Below, piece by piece: positions 35,028-43,072 of a stretch of 64,000 nucleotides of DNA. The notes below the pieces were generated by a model, which saw only the letters and a program-made list of their open reading frames with translations, was not told the origin of the DNA and made no database searches. Position numbers and translations under genes: made by a program. How positions within the stretch are numbered: position 1 is the stretch's first letter; each line of letters opens with the position of its first letter. The stretch covers positions 744,001 to 808,000 of the forward strand of contig NZ_CP029189.1 in assembly GCF_008642275.1 (NCBI RefSeq), read 5' to 3'. The stretch is from Streptomyces venezuelae. GTDB lineage: Bacteria; Actinomycetota; Actinomycetes; Streptomycetales; Streptomycetaceae.

Positions 35028-35109
35028 GGTTCCTTCACTGTTTTCGGGCATGCGGCAGCAGTGCGCCGATGCGCGCGTGGGTTGGATTGGAGGTGGCGTG
35101 TGTGCCGGG

Positions 35110-36012
35110 TCAGGCGGATGTGGCCCGGATTCCAGGTCGTGCCGGGGTGTGCTGCGGGGTGACCTGGGCGAGCAGGGCCAGCGTGGTGCGCGCGGGCGAG
35201 TCGGCCCCGGTGGTGGCGACCACGATGTTCTGTCCCGGATCCGAGCCTGGGCCCTGGCTCAGGGTCTGCTGGGTGACGGCCAGCGGGCCAACCAACGGAT
35301 GCCGCATCTCGTACGTCGCGACGGCGCACGCCGTGACGCGGTGGTCAGCCCACATGGCGGCGAAGTCCGTGCTCGTCGAGCTCAGTTCGCCCACCAGCGA
35401 GTGGAGGGCGGTGTCGTCCGGGTGTCGGCCCGCCACCAGGCGCAGATTCCCCACCACGGCCCTGGCCTTGGCCGGCCAGTCGGCATACAGGTCACGGGTG
35501 TGCGCGTCGAGGAACACCAGCCGGGCCATGTTGGGCCGATCCGCCGGCCGGTCCGGGGCGTCCGGGTCCAGGTGTCCGGCGAACAGCGCGTGGCCCAGCC
35601 GGTTCCATGCCAGGACGTCACCGCGGCGGCCGGTCACGATCGCCGGGACGTGGACCAGTGCCTCCAGCAGCTGGCCGGTCGCCTCCGTCACCCGCTCCGG
35701 GACGGGCCGTCGACCTCGTCCCGAGCCGGTGGTCGACGACCGGGCCAGGTTGTGCAGGTGCAGGCGCTCGGCCTCCTCCAGCCGCAGGGCCCGGGCGATC
35801 GCGTCCAGCACCTGTGGTGAGGCGTTCAGGGACTGTCCCTGTTCCAGCCGGGTGTAGTAGGAGACGCTGACACCCGCCAGCGCCGCCAACTCCTCGCGTC
35901 GAAGACCCGGCACACGGCGCCGCTCCCCGTAGCCGGGTATCCCGAGCTCCTCCGGCTGCAGTTGGGAGCGCCGCGTCTGCAGGAACTCGCCAAGCCGCGC
36001 TTTTCCGTTCAT
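35110..36012 (-). CDS. XRE-family regulator with MmyB-like ligand domain
   Basis: A 300-residue regulator. The N-terminal helix-turn-helix spans about residues 8-75 (GLRREELAALAGVSVSYYTR, LEQGQSLNASPQVLDAIARA), and an MmyB-like ligand-binding domain follows (PAIVTGRRGDVLAWNRLGHA, TRDLYADWPAKARAVVGNLR, HPLVGPLAVTQQTL). Proteins of this type in Streptomyces usually regulate a divergent gene, often an oxidoreductase or exporter; here the divergent neighbour is the SRPBCC gene. Confidence 0.9.
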   Translation of the reverse strand: MNGKARLGEFLQTRRSQLQPEELGIPGYGERRRVPGLRREELAALAGVSVSYYTRLEQGQSLNASPQVLDAIARALRLEEAERLHLHNLARSSTTGSGRGRRPVPERVTEATGQLLEALVHVPAIVTGRRGDVLAWNRLGHALFAGHLDPDAPDRPADRPNMARLVFLDAHTRDLYADWPAKARAVVGNLRLVAGRHPDDTALHSLVGELSSTSTDFAAMWADHRVTACAVATYEMRHPLVGPLAVTQQTLSQGPGSDPGQNIVVATTGADSPARTTLALLAQVTPQHTPARPGIRATSA

Positions 36013-36159
36013 GGATCCGAGTATGTGCCGGGTACGACCGCACAGCCTGACCCTGGCGTGGATACGCACCAGCGGGTCTGGCTCTCCGGCAGGACCGGTG
36101 GTGACGTGGGCGTCGCCGACATGGCACCGCCCCACCCGTCACCCGTCCAGGAGGACCCC

Positions 36160-36670
36160 TTGAGCGCCACCACCAGCGAGCACGACCTCTTCGAGGTCCT
36201 GGACGCATCGGATTTCACCTTCACCCGGCGCGCCCTGGGTCGCTGCCGCGCCCGCCCGGGTCTACGACCTGATCAGCGACGTCTCCGCCATCGGGCGCTG
36301 GAGCCCGAACGCGAGCGACGTCGCGTTCGACCAAGGTGCCGGGCCCAGGATCGGAGCCTGGTTCAGCGGCCGCAACCAGAAGGATGGCAGGCAGTGGACC
36401 ACCCGTTCCCAGGTCGTCCAGGCCGACCCCGGCGCCACCTTCGCCTTTGTGGTCGGCGGCGCCGAGGACGGCATCGTGCAATGGAGCTGGACCTGCCACC
36501 CCCAAGGACGCGGAACCGTCATCGAGCAGTCCTGGCAACTCCTCCGCCTCGACCCTGTGCTGGGCACCACCCGGGGCGACCTCGACGCCCTGCGCGACTA
36601 CATGACCAACAGCGCAGAAACCACCCTCCTCGCCCTCGCCCAGTGGATCGCCGAAGCGCCGGCCGGGTGA
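36160..36670 (+). pseudogene. SRPBCC-family protein with frameshift
   Basis: A TTG at 36160, six bases after AGGAGG, starts MSATTSEHDLFEVLDASDF. Near 36237 the frame breaks: the remainder reads in another frame as VAAAPARVYDLISDVSAIGR, WSPNASDVAFDQGAG, FSGRNQKDGRQWTTRSQ and ends DALRDYMTNSAETTLLALAQ. One extra G in CTGGGTC explains the shift. When corrected it is a typical SRPBCC (polyketide cyclase/START-like) lipid-pocket protein of about 169 residues. A CCGCGGA-N3-TCCGCGG hairpin follows at 36710-36726. Confidence 0.78.
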
Positions 36671-36709
36671 ACGACTTCGCGGGCCGGTACACCTGGACCC
36701 TCTAGCGAT

Positions 36710-36726
36710 CCGCGGAATCTCCGCGG
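36710..36726. terminator. Hairpin after SRPBCC gene
   Basis: CCGCGGA-ATC-TCCGCGG, a perfect 7-bp stem with a 3-base loop, 40 bases after the SRPBCC stop and just before the IS5-type element. Confidence 0.55.
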
Positions 36727-37640
36727 CCCGCCATGGCGACTAGGCAGTGTCTGATGGCTCTTGCCCGGATGGTGGATCTCTCGCTGTTCCGGGCAGGAGT
36801 CCGTCATGGTGCGTCGGCATGAACTGACGAATGCTCGGTGGGATCGCATAACTCCGCTGCTGCCGGAGACCGGTGCCCCAGGCGGACGGTGGGCCGACCA
36901 CCGCACCGTGGTCAACGGAGTGCTCTACCGGACCCGGACCGGGATTCCATGGCGTGACCTGCCCGAACGCTACGGATCCTGGAAGACCGTCTACGAACGC
37001 CACCGCCGCTGGTCGGCCGACGGCACCTGGACGAAGATCCTGCGAGCGTTGCAGGCAGGCGCCGACTCCACCGCCCCGGACACGGACGGCTCGTGGGCGG
37101 TCAACGCCGACTCCACCACCTGCCGGGCCCACCAGCACGCAGCCGGGGCCCGGCACGCAGCCCCGGCCGACCACCCCGAAAAGGGGGCGGAACACGTGTG
37201 GACCCAGAGGGCCGCGAGGCCCTGGGACGCTCCCGGGGCGGACTGACCAGCAAGATCCACCTACCGGCAGACGACCGCTGCCGCCCCCTGGTCTGGCTGA
37301 CCTCGCCCGGCCAGCGCGGGGACAGCCCGATGCTCATCCCCCTCATGTAGGCCCTGAACCTGGCCCGCACCGGCACCGGTCGCCCGCGCACCCGGCCGGA
37401 CCGGGCCCGCGGCGACAAGGCCTACTCCAGCCGCGCCAACCGCGCCTACCTGCGTAAACGTGGCATCAAGGCGACGATCGCGCAGCCGGACGACCAACGT
37501 GCGAACCGCCGCAGGCTCGGCCGGGCCGGCGGTCGTCCCCCGGCCTTCGACCGCGAGCAGTACCGCCGACGCAACACCGTCGAGCGCTACATAGGCAAGC
37601 TGAAGCAACACCGGGCCGTCGCGACCCGGTACGACTGTGA

Positions 37641-37830
37641 GGATGTTCGGGTGCCGCTGCGGGCGGTGGCCTGACCCGCGTTACGACTGGCCCTGGTGCC
37701 TTGCGTTTGATCTGTCGGCCACTGTCTGGGGCGGTACTCGCTGCCGCTGGACCGGTGGGCGTGTCCCGATAGGGGCCTTCGCGAGAGGCACCGTCACAGT
37801 CCTGACCGCCCTGACCGATCCAGCGACGGC
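37641..37830 (+). ncRNA. Predicted IS110 bridge RNA
   Basis: The left non-coding end folds into two stem-loops. The first, closed by GTGGCCTGAC (37666-37675) with GTCGGCCAC (37714-37722), contains TTACGAC (37681-37687), a small GGC/GCC hairpin, and GCGTTTG (37703-37709). These match the target's left side GTACGAC and the complement of its right side CAAACGT. The second, closed by GGGCG (37757-37761) with CGCCC (37807-37811), contains ATAGGGGC (37769-37776), a GCCT/AGGC hairpin, and TCACAG (37794-37799). These match the element's right end, ATAGGGGC before the junction, and the complement of its left end CTGTGA. This is the target-loop/donor-loop logic known for IS621. RNA ends are approximate. 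Confidence 0.8.
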
Positions 37831-37860
37831 CGCCCCGCTTCCCATGGCTGCAGGAGACAG

Positions 37861-38943
37861 GTGACCGTGACCAGGATGACCCAGTCCGCCCCGCTGGACC
37901 AAGGCAACCCCGACATCGTGCTGGGTGTCGACACGCACAAGGACGTCCACGTTGCCGCCGTGGTCACGGCCGCTGGCGTCTTCGTCGAGAGCCGGAGCTT
38001 CCCGACGACCGCCCAAGGCTACGACCAGTTACTGGACTGGGCCCGGACACTGGGCCACCTGAGCCAAGCCGGGGTGGAGTGCACGGGCTCATACGGCGCC
38101 GCACTCAGCCGGTATCTGCATGGTCAGGGCATCACCGTTTTCGAGGTCAACCAGCCCGACAAAGCCACCCGCCGACGCCGCGGCAAGAGCGACATCGTCG
38201 ATGCCGAGTCCGCGGCACGAGCAGTGATCACTGGCAGGGCGACCGCGACCGCGAAGGCCGGTGACGGGCCCGTGGAGATGCTCAGACTGTTCAAGATGGC
38301 GAAGGCTTCCGCGATCAAGTCCCGGGCTCAGGCAATCAACCAGCTCAAAGCCGTTCTCGTGGCCACCGACCCCGAGCTCCGCGAGTCTCTCGCTGGCCTC
38401 AGCAACCCCAAACTGATACGCGCTTGCTCCGGGCTCGACAGCTCGGCCTCCGGAACGGCAGGCGCCGCCGTCCCCACGCTCAAACTGCTGGCCCGGCGGA
38501 TCCAACACCTTACCGAGGAGATCGAAGACCTCACCACGCGGATCAGAGACGTCATCACGCAGCACAACCCGAAGCTCCTCGGGTGCTACGGCGTCGGACC
38601 CGACACCGCCGCGACCCTTCTGATCGCAGCGGGTGACAACCCGGAACGCCTCCGCAGCGAGGCCTCGTTCGCAGCCCTATGCGGCGTCAGCCCAGTCGAA
38701 GCCTCCTCCGGGAAAACCCAGCGCCGGCGCCTCAACCGGGGCGGAAACCGGCAGGCCAATTCCGCCCTCTACACCATCGTGCTGGCCCGTCTCCGCTGGG
38801 ACACCCGCACCCGCGGCTACATCGACAGGCGCGTCTCCGAAGGCAAGACCCGCCGCGAAGCACTCCGCTGCCTCAAACGCTACGTCGCACGCGAGATCCA
38901 CCGGCTCATCACCCGCACCACCACCCACGTCCTGGCGGCTTGA
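37861..38943 (+). CDS. IS110-family DEDD recombinase
   Basis: A 360-residue transposase. The RuvC-like DEDD domain shows GVDTHKD (first Asp, near residue 24), ECTGSYG (Glu), and RGKSDIVDAESAA (two Asp). The C-terminal Tnp domain has YGVGPDTAATLLIAAGDNPE, FAALCGVSPVEASSGKTQRR, where a serine of the SSG patch is the expected nucleophile, then LNRGGNRQANSALY. GTG 37861 has AGGAGA seven bases before it. It uses the RNA encoded just upstream to choose target and donor DNA. It looks full length and intact. Confidence 0.95.
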   Translation: MTVTRMTQSAPLDQGNPDIVLGVDTHKDVHVAAVVTAAGVFVESRSFPTTAQGYDQLLDWARTLGHLSQAGVECTGSYGAALSRYLHGQGITVFEVNQPDKATRRRRGKSDIVDAESAARAVITGRATATAKAGDGPVEMLRLFKMAKASAIKSRAQAINQLKAVLVATDPELRESLAGLSNPKLIRACSGLDSSASGTAGAAVPTLKLLARRIQHLTEEIEDLTTRIRDVITQHNPKLLGCYGVGPDTAATLLIAAGDNPERLRSEASFAALCGVSPVEASSGKTQRRRLNRGGNRQANSALYTIVLARLRWDTRTRGYIDRRVSEGKTRREALRCLKRYVAREIHRLITRTTTHVLAA

Positions 38944-39304
38944 CATCCATAGGGGCATCAAACGTGACTACATCTTCAACGGCACCCTGGCCACAGCCGC
39001 CATCGCGATCTGGCTCCGCGACCTCATCAAGGAGCCATCAGACACTGCCTAGGGCGGCCAGCCGCCAGTGATCACCGACGACATCCCGCACACCATGCTC
39101 GACCGCCGGGCGAACGCCAGAGTGTCGAGGTCGCCTCACCCCGGCCAGGCCGATGCTCCAGATCGCACCCACTCCACCCCACCGCACCCGACGCCTACCC
39201 CTTGGGCACCACGCGCACCAAGATCCGGACCATTTCCGGACCAGGACCCTCCGAGTGACCGCTGATGCGGCCCTCTTCGCTGGTCAGCATGGTTGCAACT
39301 GCTG

Positions 39305-39367
39305 TACCACCAGGAGACGAAGAACATGCTGGTCAGCTACTCCCCGAAGAAGCTCGGTCTGTTCTGA
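39305..39367 (+). pseudogene. ALDH 3'-end relic 2
   Basis: Twenty codons plus TGA encode [20 protein letters not shown], the C-terminus of an aldehyde dehydrogenase like that at 16764-18287 ([19 protein letters not shown]). No upstream ALDH sequence remains. Together with relic 1 (24328-24456) it brackets the 24.5-39.3 kb block. The rest of the gap 39053-39574 shows no recognisable gene. Confidence 0.82.
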
Positions 39368-39574
39368 GCAATCGCAGCGAGGGCTGTCACGGAACGCCAT
39401 CTGGCGAGCAGGCGCACGCACGTGACGCATGGACGCACCCCTGGGGCTCTCACCACCCGCGGCAGGCGCACGGCCCGGCTCAAGGCGTTATGCGGCACGG
39501 GCCGTTGCCTTCGGCTCCCGCCGCGGACACCCCCGTGTCAGGGCACCCGCCTGTGACGTCCCAGGGCGTCTGGC

Positions 39575-40822
39575 TCAGCTCCTGCCGAGGGAGACTGCCC
39601 CTTCGCCTTCGGGGTGATGCGCGCGGGCTCCGAGAGCCGCGGCAGCAGCGGTGACCGCCAGCGCGGAGAGCAGTGCGAAGAGTGCGGGGTATCCGCCGAG
39701 GGGTCCGGCCAGGAAGGCCCCGGCGAAGGGGGCAAGGGCGGCCGCGGCGTGGGCAGGTGCTCCGAGCAGTCCGGAGAGGCGGCCGTAGTGGGTGGTGCCC
39801 CAGCGGTCGGTGACGGCGGTGGCCTGGAGCAGGGTGAGGTTGCCGCGGATCACCCCGGCGAGGACGGACACGGCAACAAGGAGGGCGTAGGGGCCGGCCA
39901 CGGTGGCGAGGGCCGCGGTGGTGAGGGCGCCGAGCGCGGTCAGCGTGACGGTGCGGGCCGTGACACCCGGCCGGCTGGCCAGGCCCGCGTACAAAGTGCG
40001 GCCGAGGGTCTGGCCGGCGCCGCCGAGGCCGAGGGCCCAGGCGGCTTGGGTGGTGGTGTAGCCGCGTTCGATCAGGAGGGGGACGAGGCCGATGACGACG
40101 GCGTACATGGTGAACGCGGACAGGGTGAAGGTGACGGCCAGCATCCGGAACGCCCGGCTGCGCACGACCTGTTCGTGCCCGCCGGTGACGTGCGGCGGGC
40201 ACTGCGGAGCGGGTGGCCAAGGGGCTTTGAGGGCGAGGGCGTGGGCCGGGACGGTCAGCACCGCGAGGATCCCGGCGAGGACCATGGAGGTGGCCCGCCA
40301 GGACATGTGGTTGGCGAGGATCGCGGTCAGTGGCGCGAAGACCGTGGGGGCGAGTCCGCCGGCGAGGGTGACGATGGTGAGGGCGCGGACGTGGTCGGGG
40401 GCCCACCAGCGGGTGAGGGCGGCGAAGGCCGGCGGGTAGAAGATGGCCGCCATCGCCGCTCCGGCGAGCAGCCATCCGGCGAAGAAGACAGTCAGGTTGG
40501 GGGCCGCGGCGATGACCAGCAGGCTCAGCGCGGCGAGGACGGAGCCCGCGGTCATGACCAGGCGCGGACCGCGGTGGTCGAGGACGCGGCCGACGTAGAT
40601 TCCGGCGACGGCGGAAACGACGAGGGCGGCGGAGAACGCTGCGGTGGTAGCGCCCGCACTCCACCCGGTGTCCGCGGTGATGGCCGGGTTGAGGACGGGG
40701 AAGGCGTAGCAGACGATGCCCCAGCTGGTGATCTGGGTGAGGCAGAAGGCGGGCAGGACGGCGCGTGGCCGCGACCGGACCCCCGTCCCGGTCGCGGCCA
40801 CGCCGCTGTGAAGGTCGCTCAC
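39575..40822 (-). CDS. MFS transporter of the arsenic locus
   Basis: A 415-residue major-facilitator protein with twelve predicted membrane helices (FCLTQITSWGIVCYAFPVLN, GIYVGRVLDHRGPRLVMTAG, the second being the loop 2-3 signature; SAFTMYAVVIGLVPLLIERG). It begins with a GTG one base after the stop of the flavoprotein gene, so the two share an operon with the Cys-rich peptide. In this setting it probably exports an arsenic or organoarsenic compound, by inference from context only. A longer frame upstream would overlap the flavoprotein gene. Confidence 0.82.
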   Translation of the reverse strand: MSDLHSGVAATGTGVRSRPRAVLPAFCLTQITSWGIVCYAFPVLNPAITADTGWSAGATTAAFSAALVVSAVAGIYVGRVLDHRGPRLVMTAGSVLAALSLLVIAAAPNLTVFFAGWLLAGAAMAAIFYPPAFAALTRWWAPDHVRALTIVTLAGGLAPTVFAPLTAILANHMSWRATSMVLAGILAVLTVPAHALALKAPWPPAPQCPPHVTGGHEQVVRSRAFRMLAVTFTLSAFTMYAVVIGLVPLLIERGYTTTQAAWALGLGGAGQTLGRTLYAGLASRPGVTARTVTLTALGALTTAALATVAGPYALLVAVSVLAGVIRGNLTLLQATAVTDRWGTTHYGRLSGLLGAPAHAAAALAPFAGAFLAGPLGGYPALFALLSALAVTAAAAALGARAHHPEGEGAVSLGRS

Positions 40823-40823
40823 C

Positions 40824-42188
40824 TCAGCAGCCGCTGGAGGAGGCGGGCGCGACGCCGATGGTGAGGGTGGCCGGAGCCGCGCAGCAGCCGCCACCGGTCT
40901 CCTCCGCGGCTGCGGGCTCGTCGAAGAGGCCCGCGCCGCCGCACACTCCGGTCTCGGGGAGGGTGAGTTCGACGCGCTCGGCGGCCTCGTGGTCGCCGGC
41001 GAGGTGGGCCGCGATGGAGCGGACCTGCTCGTAGCCGGTCATGGCGAGGAAGGTCGGGGCGCGGCCGTAGGACTTCATGCCGACGAGGTACACGCCCTTC
41101 TCCGGGTGGGAGAGCTCGTTCACGCCGTGCGGGTAGACGGTGCCGCAGGAGTGCTGGTTCGGGTCGATCAGCGGAGCGAGTTCGACCGGAGCCTGTAGGC
41201 GCTCGTCCAGGCCGAGGCGCAGCTCGTCCAGGAACGACAGGTCGGGGCGGAAGCCGGTCAGGACGATGACCTCGTCCACCGGGTCCAGGCGGCGGCCGTC
41301 CTCGCCGACGAGGACCAGGCGGCCGTCCCCGTCGCGCTCGAAGGTGTCGGTGCGGAAGCCGGTGACCGCGTCCGCGTACCCGCCGTCGACCGCCGCCTTG
41401 GCCGCGAGGCCGAGGGCGCCGCGGGCCGGCAGCTGGTCCGCCTCGCCGCCGCCGAAGGTGGAGCCCGAGATGCCCCGGCGCAGGATCCAGGTGGCGTGGG
41501 TTCCGGTGCCGTCGTCGGCCTTGGCGAGGTCGGCGAGGTAGGCGAGGGCGGTGAAGGCGGAGGCGCCGGAACCGATGACCGCGGTGCGCTTGCCCGCGTA
41601 CCGGGCGCGGACGGCGGGGTCCTTCAGGTCCGGGACCCGGTAGGTGATGCGGTCGGCGAAGGTCTTCTCTCCGAGGGCGGCCAGGCCGCTGCCGCCGGCA
41701 GGGCTGGGGGTGTACCAGGTGCCCGAGGCGTCGATGACCGCACGGGCGAAGACCCGCTGCTCGCGGCCGTCGGCGCTCCCGTAGTGGACGACGAACGGCT
41801 GGGCCTCGCGGTCGGCATCGACGATGCGGTCGCGGCCGGTACGGGAGACGCCGGTGACGCGCGCTCCGTAGCGGACCCGCTCGCCAAGAACGTCGGCCAG
41901 GGGCTGGAGGTAGAGGGCCGCCCAGTCCCCGCCGGAGGGGTAGGTGTCCGCGGCGGGCTGGACCCAGCCGGTCGGGGCGAGGAGCTTCTCGGCCGCCGGG
42001 TCGACGACCTCGCCCCAGCGGGAGAACAGTCGTACGTGGGCCCATTCGCGGACGGCGGACCCGGCGGTGGTCCCGGCTTCCAGGACGAGCGGTTCGATAC
42101 CGCGGTCGACGAGGTGGGCGGCGGCCGCGAGTCCGGCGGGGCCGGCCCCGATGACGACGACGGGCAGCTCGGTGGTGTTCTCGCTCAT
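40824..42188 (-). CDS. FAD/NAD(P)-dependent flavoprotein monooxygenase-like
   Basis: A 454-residue flavoprotein. FAD motif VVVIGAGPAGLAAAAHLVDR at the N-terminus, NADPH motif TAVIGSGASAFTALAYLADL near residue 205, and VIVLTGFRPDLSFLDEL near 290. The C-terminal ~50 residues are rich in Cys pairs and Ala (GVCGGAGLF, GGGCCAAP, ends SSSGC), which may hold a thiophilic metalloid. It resembles the flavin monooxygenases often found in actinobacterial ars operons. Its partner genes are the MFS exporter after it and the Cys-rich peptide before it. Confidence 0.82.
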   Translation of the reverse strand: MSENTTELPVVVIGAGPAGLAAAAHLVDRGIEPLVLEAGTTAGSAVREWAHVRLFSRWGEVVDPAAEKLLAPTGWVQPAADTYPSGGDWAALYLQPLADVLGERVRYGARVTGVSRTGRDRIVDADREAQPFVVHYGSADGREQRVFARAVIDASGTWYTPSPAGGSGLAALGEKTFADRITYRVPDLKDPAVRARYAGKRTAVIGSGASAFTALAYLADLAKADDGTGTHATWILRRGISGSTFGGGEADQLPARGALGLAAKAAVDGGYADAVTGFRTDTFERDGDGRLVLVGEDGRRLDPVDEVIVLTGFRPDLSFLDELRLGLDERLQAPVELAPLIDPNQHSCGTVYPHGVNELSHPEKGVYLVGMKSYGRAPTFLAMTGYEQVRSIAAHLAGDHEAAERVELTLPETGVCGGAGLFDEPAAAEETGGGCCAAPATLTIGVAPASSSGC

Positions 42189-42243
42189 GACGGGTCTCCG
42201 GGTCTTCGTGCAGGCAGGCGGGGTGGGCGGGGACTTCAGGTGG

Positions 42244-42450
42244 TCAGCAGCAGCCGGCGCCGGTGGCGACGGCCTCGCGCTTGGACTGGGGGTCGCAGCA
42301 GGCTCCGGCGGCTTCCGCGCCCTCGCTGGTGCCGCAGCACGGTGAGGACTCGGTGGGAGCCACCTCCCCCGTGGGCGCGGCCGGGGCGGCGCTGCAGCAG
42401 GAGGCCGCCGTCCCGGCGTGGTTCGGGCTGGGGGTGACCGACTCGTTCAT
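42244..42450 (-). CDS. Cysteine-pair-rich small protein
   Basis: A 68-residue peptide with four CC pairs (SCCSAAP, SPCCGTS, GACCDPQSKREA, and a terminal GAGCC). GGGAG precedes the ATG at 42450. The Cys-pair pattern and its place before a flavoprotein whose tail has similar CC motifs suggest a thiol chaperone or buffer for arsenite; that is an inference. It is controlled from the divergent region holding the dyad at 42513-42538. Confidence 0.72.
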   Translation of the reverse strand: MNESVTPSPNHAGTAASCCSAAPAAPTGEVAPTESSPCCGTSEGAEAAGACCDPQSKREAVATGAGCC

Positions 42451-42512
42451 GACGACTCCCTGGTGTTTCGAAGTTTGTCGATGGCTTACGTGATCAGCAT
42501 GGCTCCTGTATC

Positions 42513-42538
42513 GATGGACGTCAACATAGACGTTCATC
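42513..42538. promoter_or_regulatory. ArsR operator 1 of the arsenic locus
   Basis: GATGGACGTC-AACATA-GACGTTCATC, a 10-bp inverted repeat with one mismatch. Its centre GTCAACATAGAC is identical to that of the dyad overlapping the arsR start at 43065. It lies between the Cys-rich peptide operon (left) and the ArsO relic (right). Confidence 0.75.
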
Positions 42539-42556
42539 TATTTCTCGGAGGCTGCC

Positions 42557-43025
42557 GTGGAGCACGTGGAAGTCGCCGTCATCGGGGGCGGGCAGTCTGG
42601 GCCGGCAGCCGCAAACGCACTGGTCAGGGGAGGGCTGAAGCCATTGACACTGGAGGCGTCGAACCAGGCCGCAGGCTCGTGGCCGCGCCACTACGACAGC
42701 CCGCCCCTCTCCCCCCGGCCCGGTTCAGCGCACTGCCCGGCATGCCGTTCGGCGGGGATCCGGACCGCTACCCGCACCGGGACGAAGTCGTCGCCCACCT
42801 GACCGCCTACGCCGACCGCCCGGCCGGTCTCGGTGGCACCTTCGACGCCTCCCGCCGGCCCCGGCACCGGCACCGGGACGGCGCCTCCCCCGCACACCCA
42901 GGCCTGGCCTTCGTCTGCCTGGAGTGACAGCGCAGCCTGTCCTCGAACTCCCTGCGAGGCGTCGGCCGGGACGCCTCGCAGGGGACGCCCCGCCGCCTTG
43001 CCGCCCACCTGGCCCGAGCGCGAGA
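42557..43025 (+). pseudogene. Decayed ArsO-like flavin monooxygenase
   Basis: A GTG after CTCGGAGG opens HVEVAVIGGGQSG and LKPLTLEASNQAAGSWPRHY, the FAD site of ArsO-type flavoproteins. It then shifts frame to PARFSALPGMPFGGDPDRYP and HRDEVVAHLTAYAD. About 180 internal residues, including the NADPH site, are missing. The end resumes as GLAFVCLE, a TGA where Trp is expected, then QRSLSSNSLRGVGRDA. An intact relative is at 44991-46049. Confidence 0.82.
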
Positions 43026-43040
43026 CCCCTGCCACTCTAG

Positions 43041-43072
43041 TTCGACATGTGTCAACATAGACGCATGTCGAA
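43041..43072. promoter_or_regulatory. ArsR operator 2, overlapping the arsR start
   Basis: Perfect 9-bp arms TTCGACATG and CATGTCGAA around a 14-base centre that contains the GTCAACATAGAC core of operator 1. The proposed start codon of arsR (43065) lies inside the right arm, so bound repressor would block both transcription and translation start. Confidence 0.75.

Larger units (their letters stand above)
37636..38959 (+). mobile_element. Intact IS110-family element inside the IS5-type transposase
   Basis: About 1,324 bp with no terminal inverted repeats, inserted between the TAC-GAC and AAA-CGT codons of the IS5-type transposase (boundary sure to about one base). A 225-base non-coding left end precedes the DEDD recombinase gene and only 16 bases follow it, the layout of the IS110 group in which the left end encodes the bridge RNA. 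The recombinase appears whole, so the element may be active. Confidence 0.92.
36740..39052 (+). mobile_element. IS5-family element (IS427-like), interrupted
   Basis: Perfect 21-base terminal inverted repeats bound the element: CTAGGCAGTGTCTGATGGCTC at 36740-36760 and its complement at 39032-39052. The outer CTAG at each end may instead be a 4-bp target duplication, usual for this group. The transposase stop codon lies within the right repeat. The element is dead: its transposase has an in-frame TAG at about 37348 and is split by an IS110 element at 37636-38959. Without the IS110 it would be about 989 bp. Confidence 0.92.
36806..39052 (+). pseudogene. IS5-family transposase, frameshifted, stop-containing and split
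   Basis: The frame starts at ATG 36806 (VRRHELTNARWDRITPLLPE; RTGIPWRDLPERYGSWKTVY) and must shift back one base at an AAAAGGGGG slippery run near 37180 to reach GREALGRSRGGLTSKIHLPA, as in programmed frameshifting of IS427-type elements. TAG at about 37348 interrupts LIPLM/ALNLART. The frame goes on to HRAVATRYD at 37635, is broken by the IS110 element, and resumes at 38960 with KRDYIFNGTLATAAIAIWLR and DLIKEPSDTA before TAG at 39050-39052. Joining the two sides restores the exact reading frame. Confidence 0.9.

Noticed and set aside
37636..38959. Terminal inverted repeats for the IS110 element
   Set aside because: No matching ends were found, consistent with the IS110 family, so only the junctions with the host gene define it.
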